From NCBI GenBank assembly GCA_023384135.1, contig JAHDXS010000003.1, positions 248,001 to 312,000 on the forward strand: DNA of 64,000 bases, given 5' to 3'. Of this stretch, positions 35,994 to 44,957 are shown in pieces. Each line of letters opens with the position of its first letter. The stretch's first letter is position 1. Made by a program: the position numbers and the translations under genes. Under the pieces are notes generated by a model. That model had not been told where the DNA came from, made no database searches, and saw nothing but the letters and a program-made list of their open reading frames with translations. The stretch is from Alphaproteobacteria bacterium. Its GTDB lineage: Bacteria; Pseudomonadota; Alphaproteobacteria; Micavibrionales; Micavibrionaceae.

Positions 35994-36563
35994 TTAAGCG
36001 GCGAAGCGCGGAGCCGGGGCAGCCGGGGCCGGGGCGTAGACCGGAGCGGGCGCATCCAGAGCTTCCAACTGGCGCAGGTAGTAGGCCAGTTCCTTCTCGG
36101 CTTGCAGACGGGCGGGCAGGTCGTCCATAAAGGCCTGCATCCCGGCGCTGATCGAGCCGCGCATGTTAAAGCTGTTGGCGATTTTCTTGCCCGAAAGGCG
36201 GGCCAGAGTGCCCTGGCCGTGCGCGCGGATATGCTGCTCGTCGCGCTTGCCAGCGATGTCGGTGATGTATTCGGAGTAACATTCCAGCGTGGTGGCCAGA
36301 TCGAGGTCTTTGCTCCACTCGCCCACCGTGTCGGACATCGCGTCGGAAAACACGTCGGCCAGCATGGTCTCCATCATCATCATGCCCAGCATGCCGTCAT
36401 GGTCGCTGGCGACGCGGGCGTTCGGGCTGGACTTAATGAAAAGCGGCCCCCGGCAGCCCGGCTTGTCGGGGTGGGGGGCAAGTTTGGAAATCTGCTGGGC
36501 CAGAGCGGCGATCTTTCCGGTCAGGGCTTGACGTTGGGTATTTTGCAGGGCCTTGGCGTTCAT
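35994..36563 (-). CDS. Hypothetical protein with Met-rich helix and Pro/Ala tail
   Basis: A 189-aa protein with a good gaggaa site. It has an N-terminal helix (LTGKIAALAQQISKLAPH), a Met-rich stretch (GMLGMMMMETMLADVFSDAM) near residue 60, a C-terminal helix and a PVYAPAPAAPAP tail. There is no signal peptide. No family is recognised. Monocistronic with its own terminator. Confidence 0.7.
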   Translation of the reverse strand: MNAKALQNTQRQALTGKIAALAQQISKLAPHPDKPGCRGPLFIKSSPNARVASDHDGMLGMMMMETMLADVFSDAMSDTVGEWSKDLDLATTLECYSEYITDIAGKRDEQHIRAHGQGTLARLSGKKIANSFNMRGSISAGMQAFMDDLPARLQAEKELAYYLRQLEALDAPAPVYAPAPAAPAPRFAA

Positions 36564-36759
36564 TTTTTAATTCCTCATTTTCTTTAATATTAAGGCTGAG
36601 GAAGTAAAAACGGCTTTAACTATACTTAAAATCCGAAATAATTAATGATTTATTATTTAATCAATACTTTAATAGAATTTAGATTTAATTTTATGAATGT
36701 TTTATCGGCTTGCCTCCGCCCGTTTGCAAAATCCCGGAAAACCGCGTATTTTCGAGGGC

Positions 36760-37647
36760 ATGACAAGAAAATATAACCGGGGTGAATTGGGGCATTTGCT
36801 CTCCTTCCTTCAAAGGCACGAGGAGGACCCGCGCATCGTCTACGCCCCCGAGGACCGGGAGCTTGTCATTCCCTTAATTCAGGAAGGCTTTATCAAGGCC
36901 GCGATCATCCCCGCAGCCGACAGCGAATCCTTCGCCGGGCTGACATGGCGCGCGCAGGAATACGAGGTCGAGGATTACGACGAGGGCACGATCGCCCAGC
37001 AATTCTTCGTCCGCGACGATAATCTTTATCTTTACGAGGGCTCGAAAAAACTCTCGGACGAAGAGGCCGCCGCGCTGCCCGGTGTGGTGCGCGAATCCTT
37101 CACCCGCCTTTCGGAGTTTATTTACCCCAAGGAAAACTGGACGCCCCTCAAGCCGCTGCGCCAGCTTGCCAACAAGGCCAGCGACCTGCTCTGGGCGTGG
37201 ACCCCCGGTGCGAAGTTGGAAAAGCCCGTCACGCAGACGGCGGGATGGCTGGACGACCATTTCCCGCGCCGCCAGACGAACCTTTTGCTGCTCTGGCAGG
37301 AAGCGGGGCAGGGCAAGGCGACCGTGATGCCCAATCTTCATAACGATACGGGCGTAACCGTCCATCTCTCCGGCCATACGCCGATGGAATATCTGGTCGG
37401 CGGCGTGACGGATGATCAGTGGGAGATTCTTCAGAAAAACCGCATGGGTGAGCGCGACCAGCTTCTGACGCATTACCCGCAACTGGCAGATCGAATCCGC
37501 CGCCTCAACCCCGGCGATATGGTCGTGTTCGGCCCGGAATTCGTTCACCGCTCCTCGCCCGTTGCGGGCGAGAAGGGGCAACTCAACTTCGCCGCCGAAC
37601 CCGCCGGAAACAGCGGCTGGCCTTACGATCTGAATCATGACGGCTAA
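36760..37647 (+). CDS. Conserved hypothetical protein, tandem paralogue A
   Basis: Start ATG 36760 (MTRKYNRGELGHLLSFLQRH) is preferred over 36697 because the neighbouring paralogue starts at the equivalent residue (MTAKYAWKE). It has 295 aa. Shared blocks are YAPEDRELVIPLIQEGFIKA, DHFPRRQTNLLLLWQEAG, MEYLVGGVTDDQW and LNPGDMVVFGPEFVHRSSPV. The last block plus HNDTGVTVHLSG recalls cupin-like Fe(II) oxygenases (HxD and a later His), but that is only a pattern resemblance. The stop overlaps the next start by 11 bases. Confidence 0.75.
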   Translation: MTRKYNRGELGHLLSFLQRHEEDPRIVYAPEDRELVIPLIQEGFIKAAIIPAADSESFAGLTWRAQEYEVEDYDEGTIAQQFFVRDDNLYLYEGSKKLSDEEAAALPGVVRESFTRLSEFIYPKENWTPLKPLRQLANKASDLLWAWTPGAKLEKPVTQTAGWLDDHFPRRQTNLLLLWQEAGQGKATVMPNLHNDTGVTVHLSGHTPMEYLVGGVTDDQWEILQKNRMGERDQLLTHYPQLADRIRRLNPGDMVVFGPEFVHRSSPVAGEKGQLNFAAEPAGNSGWPYDLNHDG

Positions 37648-38506
37648 ATATGCATGGAAAGAGGTGATGGAACGCCACGCCGGGCTGACAAAGCACCCGG
37701 AGGACGAACGCATCGTCTACGCACCGAACGATGCCCGCCTGATCGTCCCGCTCATCCGCAACGGCGTCATCGACGCGGCGATTATCCCGGCCACGCATGA
37801 AGAATCCCTGTCCTTCGCGGAGGACACATGGAGAATTCAGGATACCGGCATCGCAAAATTCGGCGGCATCGGGGAGCATTTCTTCATGCGCGACGGCCGC
37901 CTGCACGAGCATTTTTCCGGCAAGCGCGCGAGCGCCGAGCTGGAAAGCGCGCTGCCCCTGACTGTGCGCACGACGTTTCATAAGCTCTCGGAGTTTTTCT
38001 ACCCCAGCGCCGTATGGGCGCCCGCCGCCGAAGTTCGGCGTGTGGCGCACGATGTCTCGGACTTTATGCTGGCCGTCAGGGCGGACGACAAACCAAGCCA
38101 GAGGCTCTTCAACGATCTGGGCTTCTGGCTGGCGCAGCGTTTCCCGCGCCGCCAGACAAATCTGGCGGTCTTCTGGGCCGAAAGCGGGGCGGGCAAAAAA
38201 GGCGGCGAGCCGGGCCTGCGTTTCGATCAGGGCATCACGGCGCATATTTCCGGCCACGCGCCCTTGGAATATCTCGTGGGCGGCGTCACGGAGGAGCAAT
38301 GGACAACCCTGCGCCGTCAACTGGGCGGCCGGCAGATTGAGCCGATCGAGAAAGACCCCGATGTCGAGGCGCGGGTCCGCGAATTGAATCCCGGCGATAT
38401 GGTCGTGTACGGAGAGGGGTTCGTGCACCGCTCGTCCTCATCTGTGCCGGAGGACGGCGAGTTGAACTTCGCGGCCGCGCCGCATGATCTGTGGCCGGAT
38501 ATCTAG
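37637..38506 (+). CDS. Conserved hypothetical protein, tandem paralogue B
   Basis: A 289-aa protein homologous to paralogue A along its length (YAPNDARLIVPLIRNGVIDA, RFPRRQTNLAVFWAESGA, LEYLVGGVTEEQW, LNPGDMVVYGEGFVHRSSSS). Where A has an HND sequence, B has RFD, so a presumed metal site would be lost in B; one copy may be regulatory or inactive. It is co-transcribed with A. The function is unknown. Confidence 0.75.
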   Translation: MTAKYAWKEVMERHAGLTKHPEDERIVYAPNDARLIVPLIRNGVIDAAIIPATHEESLSFAEDTWRIQDTGIAKFGGIGEHFFMRDGRLHEHFSGKRASAELESALPLTVRTTFHKLSEFFYPSAVWAPAAEVRRVAHDVSDFMLAVRADDKPSQRLFNDLGFWLAQRFPRRQTNLAVFWAESGAGKKGGEPGLRFDQGITAHISGHAPLEYLVGGVTEEQWTTLRRQLGGRQIEPIEKDPDVEARVRELNPGDMVVYGEGFVHRSSSSVPEDGELNFAAAPHDLWPDI

Positions 38507-38524
38507 TACAGAAATCTCAGAAGC

Positions 38525-39142
38525 TTAATTGAACAGGGAGTCGATATCGTCCTGGCTGGACGCTTGCCCGACCCGCTCCTCGATCGCCTGCTCGCTGGGC
38601 TTAACGTCGATGCCGAGCTTCTCGAAGGCGCCGCTGATGCGGGATTCGATATCGTGCAGGTTGTTAAGCGTGTTGCGGATGCGCTGCCCGGTCAGATCCT
38701 GGAACGTACAGGCCATCAGGATTTCCTGAATATCGTCGTTGATCTTGAGCCGCAGCGCGTTGCGCGTCTCGTCCTTGGACCAGTCTTTTTCGTGGTTCTC
38801 GCCCACATACTCGGCGATCCGGTCGGCGGCATCCATAATGCGCGTCGCGGCCTGTTCGGTATCCACGATCACGGCTTCCAGCTCGACCCCGGAATTGGCC
38901 GCCGTGGCATGGTCGCCCTTATAGGAAATAGCGCCCAGAACCTCAAGAATCTCTTGAAACCGCCGGACGATCCCGTCCTCGGCCATGTCCACCTGCTGTG
39001 CGGTGGCGTTGATTTCCATGGAAATCTCATCGAAACGGCGCGCCACGAACTTCTCGATCGTCTTAAGCTGCGCGTTCAGGGCCTCGACCGCGCCGAAAAT
39101 ATCGGCGGCGCCCTCTTCGGCTTCTTTGCTCTGTGCTCTCAT
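38525..39142 (-). CDS. CheZ-like phosphatase
   Basis: A 205-aa helical protein. The long helical hairpin contains ACTFQDLTGQRIRNTLNNLH, with Q148, D149 and Q153 (the QDLTGQ motif carrying the Asp and Gln that act in dephosphorylation of CheY-P in E. coli CheZ). The C-terminus ASSQDDIDSLFN matches the CheY-docking tail of CheZ. It would end the chemotaxis signal. Other che genes are not in this window. Confidence 0.85.
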   Translation of the reverse strand: MRAQSKEAEEGAADIFGAVEALNAQLKTIEKFVARRFDEISMEINATAQQVDMAEDGIVRRFQEILEVLGAISYKGDHATAANSGVELEAVIVDTEQAATRIMDAADRIAEYVGENHEKDWSKDETRNALRLKINDDIQEILMACTFQDLTGQRIRNTLNNLHDIESRISGAFEKLGIDVKPSEQAIEERVGQASSQDDIDSLFN

Positions 39143-39294
39143 TGAGGAAATGCCCCTTTTACTCCCTGTGAGTATACGCCCGTTTTCTTAACAAAGTTTT
39201 ACGCACCCGCAGCAAGGCCCGAAAAGGGCCTCAAACCCTGACCGAAAGGCGTAAGTGACGGTAAAATATAGGGAAAAGCGGTCTAAAGGCTCGA

Positions 39295-40302
39295 TCAGCG
39301 CTTCAGCGGCTGGTACAGGTCGAACACGTCGATAATTTCGAGGATCTGCTCGATTTCCTTCTTGCATTGAAGGGCGTGCTGGTTGGTCGTGACCGGCACG
39401 AACAGGTTGGACGGTTCGAACATATCGGTGTCGTTCGGGATCATCATAAAGACAAATTTTTTGCCGAACATGGCCACGCTGAGCGGCGCCCCGTCAAAAA
39501 TATCAGAGGCCTCGGACAGCTCCTTGAGCAGCCGCTCCCCGACCATCAGCTCGGCGGCCTCGGGCTTGGTGGAGAAGATCTCGAACCGGTCCCAGTTGGG
39601 GTTGGAGACGCTCACATAGACCCGCTGCATGGTCTTCCAGCGCGTCTTTTCCCACGCCTTGACCATCTTGGTATTAGAGGTGAGGATCGTATGCCCCTCG
39701 ATCACGTCCCCAGGAATTTCCAGAAGAACAAAAATCCCGTCGAACACCGGCCCGTCCTTGCTGGCCTTGGAAAAAAGCCGCGCCTCGGAAAACACGACCT
39801 TCACACCCTTATAGGTGCCCATGAAGCAATCTTCGGCTTCATAGCGGTCGAAGGCCGGAAGAATGGCAAGCTTCGCCAGAACCTTCGCGCTCACCCCGCG
39901 CTCGGGGTAGAAGGACAGGCCGTTCAGGGCCTTGGCCAGCTTCGGCATGAATTTGGTCTTGTGCTCGTAGGCATAAAGCTTGAGCGGCCGCCCCGCCCAG
40001 ATATTCAGGGCGATCGGCGGAATGGCGGACAGCACGATACAGAGCGTGGCCATCGGAATATCGGTCATGACCAGGAAAAACCAGCCGAACGCGCCAACGC
40101 CGATCAGCATGAACAGGATACCCATATTCATGGCGATGAAGCCGCGCGTACGGTGCTGTTTCATGCGCGAGAGGCGCATCTCCTCGGCTTCGATGATGAG
40201 TTCGTCAAGACTTTTCCGGAAACGGTCCTCATCAACGCGGCCCAGCTCCTCAAGCGTATCCGTAGAGGGCGTGCGCACATCAATCTGTTCTTCATCATTC
40301 AT
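39295..40302 (-). CDS. DUF3137-like membrane protein
   Basis: A 335-aa protein with two adjacent membrane segments (IAMNMGILFMLIGVGAFGWF and MATLCIVLSAIPPIALNIWA, residues about 55-100) after a cytosolic N-terminus. A large soluble domain follows with SEARLFSKASKDGPVFDGIF, KTRWKTMQRVYVSVSNPNWD and EASDIFDGAPLSVAMFGKKF, matching DUF3137. The function is unknown. Confidence 0.75.
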   Translation of the reverse strand: MNDEEQIDVRTPSTDTLEELGRVDEDRFRKSLDELIIEAEEMRLSRMKQHRTRGFIAMNMGILFMLIGVGAFGWFFLVMTDIPMATLCIVLSAIPPIALNIWAGRPLKLYAYEHKTKFMPKLAKALNGLSFYPERGVSAKVLAKLAILPAFDRYEAEDCFMGTYKGVKVVFSEARLFSKASKDGPVFDGIFVLLEIPGDVIEGHTILTSNTKMVKAWEKTRWKTMQRVYVSVSNPNWDRFEIFSTKPEAAELMVGERLLKELSEASDIFDGAPLSVAMFGKKFVFMMIPNDTDMFEPSNLFVPVTTNQHALQCKKEIEQILEIIDVFDLYQPLKR

Positions 40303-40382
40303 GCGTTCTATCTAACCAGCCCGCACAAAACGGTGCAAGCAAATCCTTGATGGAAATGTAAAAAAGAGAGGATCAGGAGGCT

Positions 40383-40976
40383 CTATAACCAGCGCCGCAC
40401 GGACTTGCAGTAATCGCGGTATTTCTGCCCGAATTTTTCTTCGAGATAGATCTCTTCCCGCACGATCACGAGGTATTGCACGGCCACGACCAACGCGGGG
40501 AACAGCACGAACCCCCACGTAATGTCGAAGAGAACCGACAGTCCGAGGTAAAGTGCGCACAGGGCGATATAGATGGGATTGCGGGAAAATCCGTAAGGCC
40601 CGACCGTGACGAGCGTGTTCGCGGGCTTGTAGGGCTCGATATTCGTCCCTTCATTCGCGAACAGCGTAAAGCACCACGCCAGAAGACCGGCGCCGAGGCT
40701 GAGCGTCAGCAGACCCACGGAAATCTGCGCGGCGGGCCGGAAGAAATCCCCGCCCGTGAAGACTTCGAGAATCAGGGCAACGAGAAGAGTCCCGCCGAAA
40801 AGATAGGGCGGAAGAATCGGAACATCAGGATGGTCGCGGTCCGGAGGAATCTTGCTGTGCTCCCAATAGGCTTCCAGATCGGGCGCACCGTCTTCTGGAT
40901 CATCGGATGAATACCCCTGAGGCGACGCCGTCGCGTCGGAAAGAGGAGGCTTCTTCTGTACGGTCGAAGCGTTCAT
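40383..40976 (-). CDS. ICMT-like isoprenylcysteine methyltransferase-family membrane protein
   Basis: A 197-aa polytopic protein. Membrane segments include PPYLFGGTLLVALILEVFTG, ISVGLLTLSLGAGLLAWCFT and GFVLFPALVVAVQYLVIVRE. The motif GPYGFSRNPIYIALCALYLG followed by REEIYLEEKFGQKYRDYCKSVRRWL is the hallmark of the ICMT/PEMT methyltransferase family in bacteria, which methylate lipids or isoprenoid-like substrates. The specific substrate is unknown. Confidence 0.85.
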   Translation of the reverse strand: MNASTVQKKPPLSDATASPQGYSSDDPEDGAPDLEAYWEHSKIPPDRDHPDVPILPPYLFGGTLLVALILEVFTGGDFFRPAAQISVGLLTLSLGAGLLAWCFTLFANEGTNIEPYKPANTLVTVGPYGFSRNPIYIALCALYLGLSVLFDITWGFVLFPALVVAVQYLVIVREEIYLEEKFGQKYRDYCKSVRRWL

Positions 40977-41198
40977 GGATAAAATTTACCGAACTATTGC
41001 CACGGCTGGCAAGATAAATGAACGTCCCGCCGCCCATTTACAAAAAATAGTAAAATAGTGATTGATTTTATGCGCTTTGAGGCGCAGGAAAGTATAGAGA
41101 AAAAAAGAAGAGACAAGCACCTGATTCTCGTAAATCCTAAGTCCCGTTCAGGAAAAATTGATAATGCATACCCGGGGTGACCTGTTATAGAATGAGCT

Positions 41199-41933
41199 AT
41201 GGCCAGATTAAGTTTTTTTACCTTTGTCCTAATAATTTGCCTCGCTGCTTTTTCTGCCTCTGAGGCGCAAGCGCTTAAATGTTCAGGCGTACCTGCGCTT
41301 GATCATGAAACGATTGAGCAAGCGGCCTTTATATTTGAGGGTCGTCTCGAACGCACGCGCGATCTGACCGAAGAAGAGCGCGCCGCGGCCAAGGACGTCG
41401 CCAGCGGGGAACGCCCCGCCGCAGAACAGCACGATCAGGTGTTCGATGCAGGGCTCAAAATATACGAATACAAGGTGATCCATAATTGGAAGGGCATGAA
41501 AAGAGATGCCCGCGTGAACGTTCTGTTCAATGCCCACTGGGGTGACACCCTGAATTTCGGTCAGGATGCATTGATCGTGGCGGAAACACAGGTCGGCAAC
41601 ATGCTTTGGGTGCCGCTCTGCGGGCCCTCGTCGGCAATCAGCGACGCGGAGGATAGCGGAATCATCGGAACCCTGCGTGAAGTGATAGGGATTGGCTATG
41701 ACGTTAAGATTCCCGGCGCGGACCGGATCTGCCATGCCGCCGACGACTGCACGGCCGTCAGCACGCGCTGCGGCGGCTGTGACTGCGGCATGCCGATCGC
41801 GATCTCCGCGGTAAAAAAGCATCAGGTCAGGCTGAGCGCCTCCTGCGGCGAACCGGCCGAGGACGCCCATCTCTGCGAAAGTCCGGAGTGCAGGCCTTAC
41901 CGCCCTTCCTGCATCGAAGGCCAGTGCCAGTAA
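41199..41933 (+). CDS. Exported cysteine-rich protein
   Basis: A 244-aa protein with a signal peptide (LSFFTFVLIICLAAFSASEA, cleavage near residue 25). The N-terminal mature half (FIFEGRLERTR, IYEYKVIHNWKG, VNVLFNAHWGDTLNFGQDAL) resembles the OB-like fold of secreted NTR/TIMP-like proteins. The C-terminal half is Cys-rich (CHAADDCTAVSTRCGGCDCG), suggesting disulfides. The role is unknown. Confidence 0.7.
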   Translation: MARLSFFTFVLIICLAAFSASEAQALKCSGVPALDHETIEQAAFIFEGRLERTRDLTEEERAAAKDVASGERPAAEQHDQVFDAGLKIYEYKVIHNWKGMKRDARVNVLFNAHWGDTLNFGQDALIVAETQVGNMLWVPLCGPSSAISDAEDSGIIGTLREVIGIGYDVKIPGADRICHAADDCTAVSTRCGGCDCGMPIAISAVKKHQVRLSASCGEPAEDAHLCESPECRPYRPSCIEGQCQ

Positions 41934-41945
41934 AATCCTTGCTGC

Positions 41946-42980
41946 CTAATCGCTGAGATCGCCCGACAGGGCGCGAAGCACCCGCCGCCGGAACCCCGGC
42001 ACCTTCTCACAGAGAAACAGGACGTACGCCCGGAAAAACCTTCCCGCGCCGCCCTTGATCCGGCCGGCCCGGAAGACGGTCTCGGAAAGCTCCAGCATTG
42101 CCGCGAGCGTTTGATCCGTCGCGCCCGTCCCGGCGCTGTCGTCAGGAGCAGGCGCCCATGAGAGCCCGTCCTCGACCGCGCGGCTCATCCCGACCCCGCC
42201 GAACGGGCCGTGCGCTGCCGCCGCTGTGCCGATCAGTCTGACCCCGCCGCGCTCAACGCTTTGCGCCCGCCGCACGCAGATGGGCAAGGGCAGGGCGCCC
42301 TCAAAGGCGATGGTGGAAACCCGCCGCACACGGCCCGCGCCGCAAGGCAGGGTGAACGCCATCCCCCCGCCGGGCAGAAGGCTCAAAACGCCCGCCTCCG
42401 GCGTCTCGTCCACCGCCTCATCCGAGAAAAACCACCCGCCCGGATACTCATAACCCGTAAAGGGAATCCCGAGGGCCGTGCGCACGGCGCTGTTGGCCCC
42501 GTCCGCCCCGATCACGCGCTCATAAACCGCCTCCGTCCCGTCGCTGAAATGCGCCTGCACCCGCGAATCCGCCTCGATACGGATATTCGTCACCGCCAGC
42601 CCGGCTTCGATCCGCCCGCCCAGTTCGTTGACCCGTTCCATTAAAATCGAAACCAGAACATCCTCGGGCAGGCAAAGCACAAACGGAAAGCCGCACGCCA
42701 AGGTCGACAGATCGAACCGCGCCAGCACGCGCCCGCCTTCCTCCACCCGCAGGGCGGAGACTTTATGCCCCGCTGCGATCAGGCGTTCGGCGACACCCAG
42801 AGGTTCGAGCAGCGCCAGCGTCCGGGGCCGCAGCGTTAGCCCCCGGGGAGAGCTGCGCGCCGCGCCCGCCGGAACCCGCTCCACGATGCGCGGGACCAAA
42901 CCGAGCCGCAGCAGACCAAGTGCGCAGGAAAGCCCCGCAGGCCCCGCCCCGGCGATAAGGATTTGAGCATCGGAATTCAT
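41946..42980 (-). CDS. FAD-dependent monooxygenase-like protein
   Basis: Start ATG 42980 (MNSDAQILIAGAGPAGLSCA) gives 344 aa; the longer upstream frame would run across a small lipoprotein gene. The Rossmann GAGPAGLSCALGLLRLG, the DG motif GADGANSAVRTALG and a degenerate third motif (LIGTAAAAHGPFGGVGMSRA in place of GDAAH) place it in the PHBH/UbiH-like flavoprotein class. The altered GD motif raises a doubt about normal FAD binding or hydroxylation. Substrate unknown. Confidence 0.75.
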   Translation of the reverse strand: MNSDAQILIAGAGPAGLSCALGLLRLGLVPRIVERVPAGAARSSPRGLTLRPRTLALLEPLGVAERLIAAGHKVSALRVEEGGRVLARFDLSTLACGFPFVLCLPEDVLVSILMERVNELGGRIEAGLAVTNIRIEADSRVQAHFSDGTEAVYERVIGADGANSAVRTALGIPFTGYEYPGGWFFSDEAVDETPEAGVLSLLPGGGMAFTLPCGAGRVRRVSTIAFEGALPLPICVRRAQSVERGGVRLIGTAAAAHGPFGGVGMSRAVEDGLSWAPAPDDSAGTGATDQTLAAMLELSETVFRAGRIKGGAGRFFRAYVLFLCEKVPGFRRRVLRALSGDLSD

Positions 42981-42985
42981 CAGGA

Positions 42986-43189
42986 TCAGGACGGCAGGCG
43001 GCCAAGCGCATCGCGGCTGTAATACGCGGCCAGTACGATGTCCGCCTCGTCGATGGTGCAGGGCGCAAGGGAAGCCAGATGCCCGCCCGTGAGAATGACG
43101 CGCGGCGAGGGCCGCCCGGGTATGAACCGTTTGACGATACCGCACGCGGTGAGGCTGAAAAGGCAAAGGATAAGCATGGCTGTTCTCAT
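42986..43189 (-). CDS. Small lipoprotein (67 aa)
   Basis: The signal peptide and lipobox are LILCLFSLTAC (residues about 6-16), followed by a short mature part with ILTGGHLASLAPCTIDEADI. It precedes the flavoprotein gene on the same strand by five bases and follows a second tiny lipoprotein. The function is unknown. Confidence 0.65.
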   Translation of the reverse strand: MRTAMLILCLFSLTACGIVKRFIPGRPSPRVILTGGHLASLAPCTIDEADIVLAAYYSRDALGRLPS

Positions 43190-43238
43190 AAATTATCTCT
43201 AGCAGGTCGTAGGGCGCTTGCCTATCGGCTTTTATGTC

Positions 43239-43370
43239 TTATCCGCCGCCTGACCGTGTACCCGCGTTTTTGGCGCTGTCGTTGAAGATGTCGCCCATCC
43301 GGTTCGTCGTCCGGCTCATGCAGCCGGAGAGGGTGAGCGCCAGAACGCAAATAAGAATAAACTGTTTCAT
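43239..43370 (-). CDS. Tiny lipoprotein (43 aa)
   Basis: ATG 43370 opens a frame of 43 codons ending TAA at 43239-43241. It encodes MKQFILICVLALTLSGCMSR, a classic signal with lipobox LSGC, and a polar mature peptide of about 26 residues (TNRMGDIFNDSAKNAG). Tiny lipoproteins of this size accompany some type IV secretion loci (VirB7-like), and here a DotI/IcmL-like gene lies immediately upstream; this link is inference. Confidence 0.6.
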   Translation of the reverse strand: MKQFILICVLALTLSGCMSRTTNRMGDIFNDSAKNAGTRSGGG

Positions 43371-43379
43371 CGCCAAGCC

Positions 43380-43997
43380 TCAATCATCATCAGGATAAAG
43401 CGTATAACAAAAAGCATAATCTTTTCGGGGGCGATAGGCTTTGAAAAACTTCGGCTGAATGCTGTCGCGGTGAGGGTTGACAGACCAACCACTGATTTTA
43501 TAGCCGCCCTCTTGGGCTTCGACCTGCTTAATCCGCAAAACAACGACAAAACGGTAATCTCGTGCCGTGTGGTCGTTGGTCAGCGTCAGGAGCAGCGGCA
43601 CCTCGACCTGCCATGTATAAAACCCTTTACGCGCCTTGTCCTCTTCTTCTTCATCGATCCTAATCTGGTCATGAATGTCAGTAACTACCCGCTTCTTCCA
43701 TATGCCCTTGACGATTATCGAGTCTTGATCTTTCGCAGCGCCGTCCGAAAGTCCATAATTCAACATGCTAAGCATGAAGCTCCGGCAGCCTGCCGGTGTG
43801 AACAGGGCTGAATTCTCCCTAAGGCGTGACTCAAAAGTATCAATATTGAACGTCAGGGCCGCCGACACCGCCTGAAAAGACCAGATCTGAAGATTCCGGA
43901 ATCGCGCTTTCTTTTCAGGAGAAAGAACGGCTTCCGCTTCACCGGGAAAGGTAAGGGTTAAAAGTACGAGCGCATAGAATAAAGCCAGCCACCTCAA
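43380..43997 (-). CDS. DotI/IcmL-like exported protein
   Basis: A TTG start at 43997 overlaps the stop of the upstream prmB gene (TTGA), giving 205 aa; an upstream start in the longer frame would lie inside prmB. The N-terminal segment LRWLALFYALVLLTLTFPGE is a signal or anchor. The domain with AALTFNIDTFESRLRENSAL, FTPAGCRSFMLSMLNYG, GFYTWQVEVPLLLTLTNDHT and YRFVVVLRIKQVEAQEGGYK matches the DotI/IcmL (TraM-like) periplasmic domain of type IV secretion inner-membrane components. Here it lies without other visible dot/icm genes. Confidence 0.65.
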   Translation of the reverse strand: MRWLALFYALVLLTLTFPGEAEAVLSPEKKARFRNLQIWSFQAVSAALTFNIDTFESRLRENSALFTPAGCRSFMLSMLNYGLSDGAAKDQDSIIVKGIWKKRVVTDIHDQIRIDEEEEDKARKGFYTWQVEVPLLLTLTNDHTARDYRFVVVLRIKQVEAQEGGYKISGWSVNPHRDSIQPKFFKAYRPRKDYAFCYTLYPDDD

Positions 43998-44896
43998 GCC
44001 GCCATCTCCTTCAACTCCAGCAATTCCTCCCGCGTCAGGAAGAACACCTCCCCCTGGCTGTTCTCGGTATTGATCCACGCAAACGCCATGTCGGGATAGG
44101 CCGCCTGCAGCGCGGGGCCGCAGCGCCCCAGCTCGCAGATCATCATCCCCTGCGGCTTGAGGTAATCCGGCGCGGCGCGCAGAATTTTATGAACGAGGTC
44201 GAGCCCGTCTTCCCCGCCATCCAGCGCCATGGTCGGCTCGGCGGCGTATTCGGGCGGCAGATTGCCCATCCCCGGCGCATCGACATAAGGCGGGTTGGTG
44301 AGGATGAGGTCGTAACGCGCGTTTTTCGGCAGCGGCGCGAACAGATCGCCGTGATAAAGGGTCAAACGGTCCTCGAAGCCATAGGATTCGACGTTTTTCT
44401 TGGCAAGCGCCAGCGCGTCCGGCGAAAGGTCCACCGCGTCCACCTTCGCCAGCGGAAACAAATCCGCCGCGATGATGGCGAGCGAAGCCCCCCCGGTGCA
44501 AAGATCGAGAACGCGGGAAACCTCGTCCGCGTCCGGCACGGGCGTATCGGGGCCGCAGAGTATCTCGGCGATAAAGGACCGCGGAATGATCGCCCGCTCG
44601 TCGCAGAAAAAGCTGTAGCCTTGGCATTTCGCCTTGCCGACAAGATACGGCGCGGGCTTGCGGGTTTTCACGCGGGCTTCGAACAGGGAGAGGATACGCG
44701 CGCGCTCCGCCTCGGTCAGCCGCGCGTGCCAGAACGCCTCCAACTGCTCGGGCGCGAGGTGCAGCGTCTCCAGCACGATGAAACACGCCTCGTCGAACGC
44801 GTTGTCCGTGCCGTGGCCATAAGTCAGCACCGCCGCCTCGAAGCTGGAGGTGCCATACCGGATCAAATCGCAAACTGTGAGGAGGGAGGAGGTCAT
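43994..44896 (-). CDS. prmB: Protein-(glutamine-N5) methyltransferase PrmB-like
   Basis: Read from ATG 44896 (an ATG at 44914 is possible), about 300 aa. LTYGHGTDNAFDEACFIVLE and the linker RKPAPYLVGKAKCQGYSFFC lead into VLDLCTGGASLAIIAADLFP (SAM binding) and the catalytic LILTNPPYVDAPGMGNLPPE. The YGHGTDNA and PRSFIAE elements favour PrmB (ribosomal protein L3 modification) over PrmC. The 3' end overlaps the IcmL-like gene by four bases. Confidence 0.8.
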   Translation of the reverse strand: MTSSLLTVCDLIRYGTSSFEAAVLTYGHGTDNAFDEACFIVLETLHLAPEQLEAFWHARLTEAERARILSLFEARVKTRKPAPYLVGKAKCQGYSFFCDERAIIPRSFIAEILCGPDTPVPDADEVSRVLDLCTGGASLAIIAADLFPLAKVDAVDLSPDALALAKKNVESYGFEDRLTLYHGDLFAPLPKNARYDLILTNPPYVDAPGMGNLPPEYAAEPTMALDGGEDGLDLVHKILRAAPDYLKPQGMMICELGRCGPALQAAYPDMAFAWINTENSQGEVFFLTREELLELKEMAA

Positions 44897-44957
44897 TTTA
44901 AATCCAAAAAACATAAACAGTGTGGGTCATAGTAAATAATTTTTTCCTGTAGGGTCA

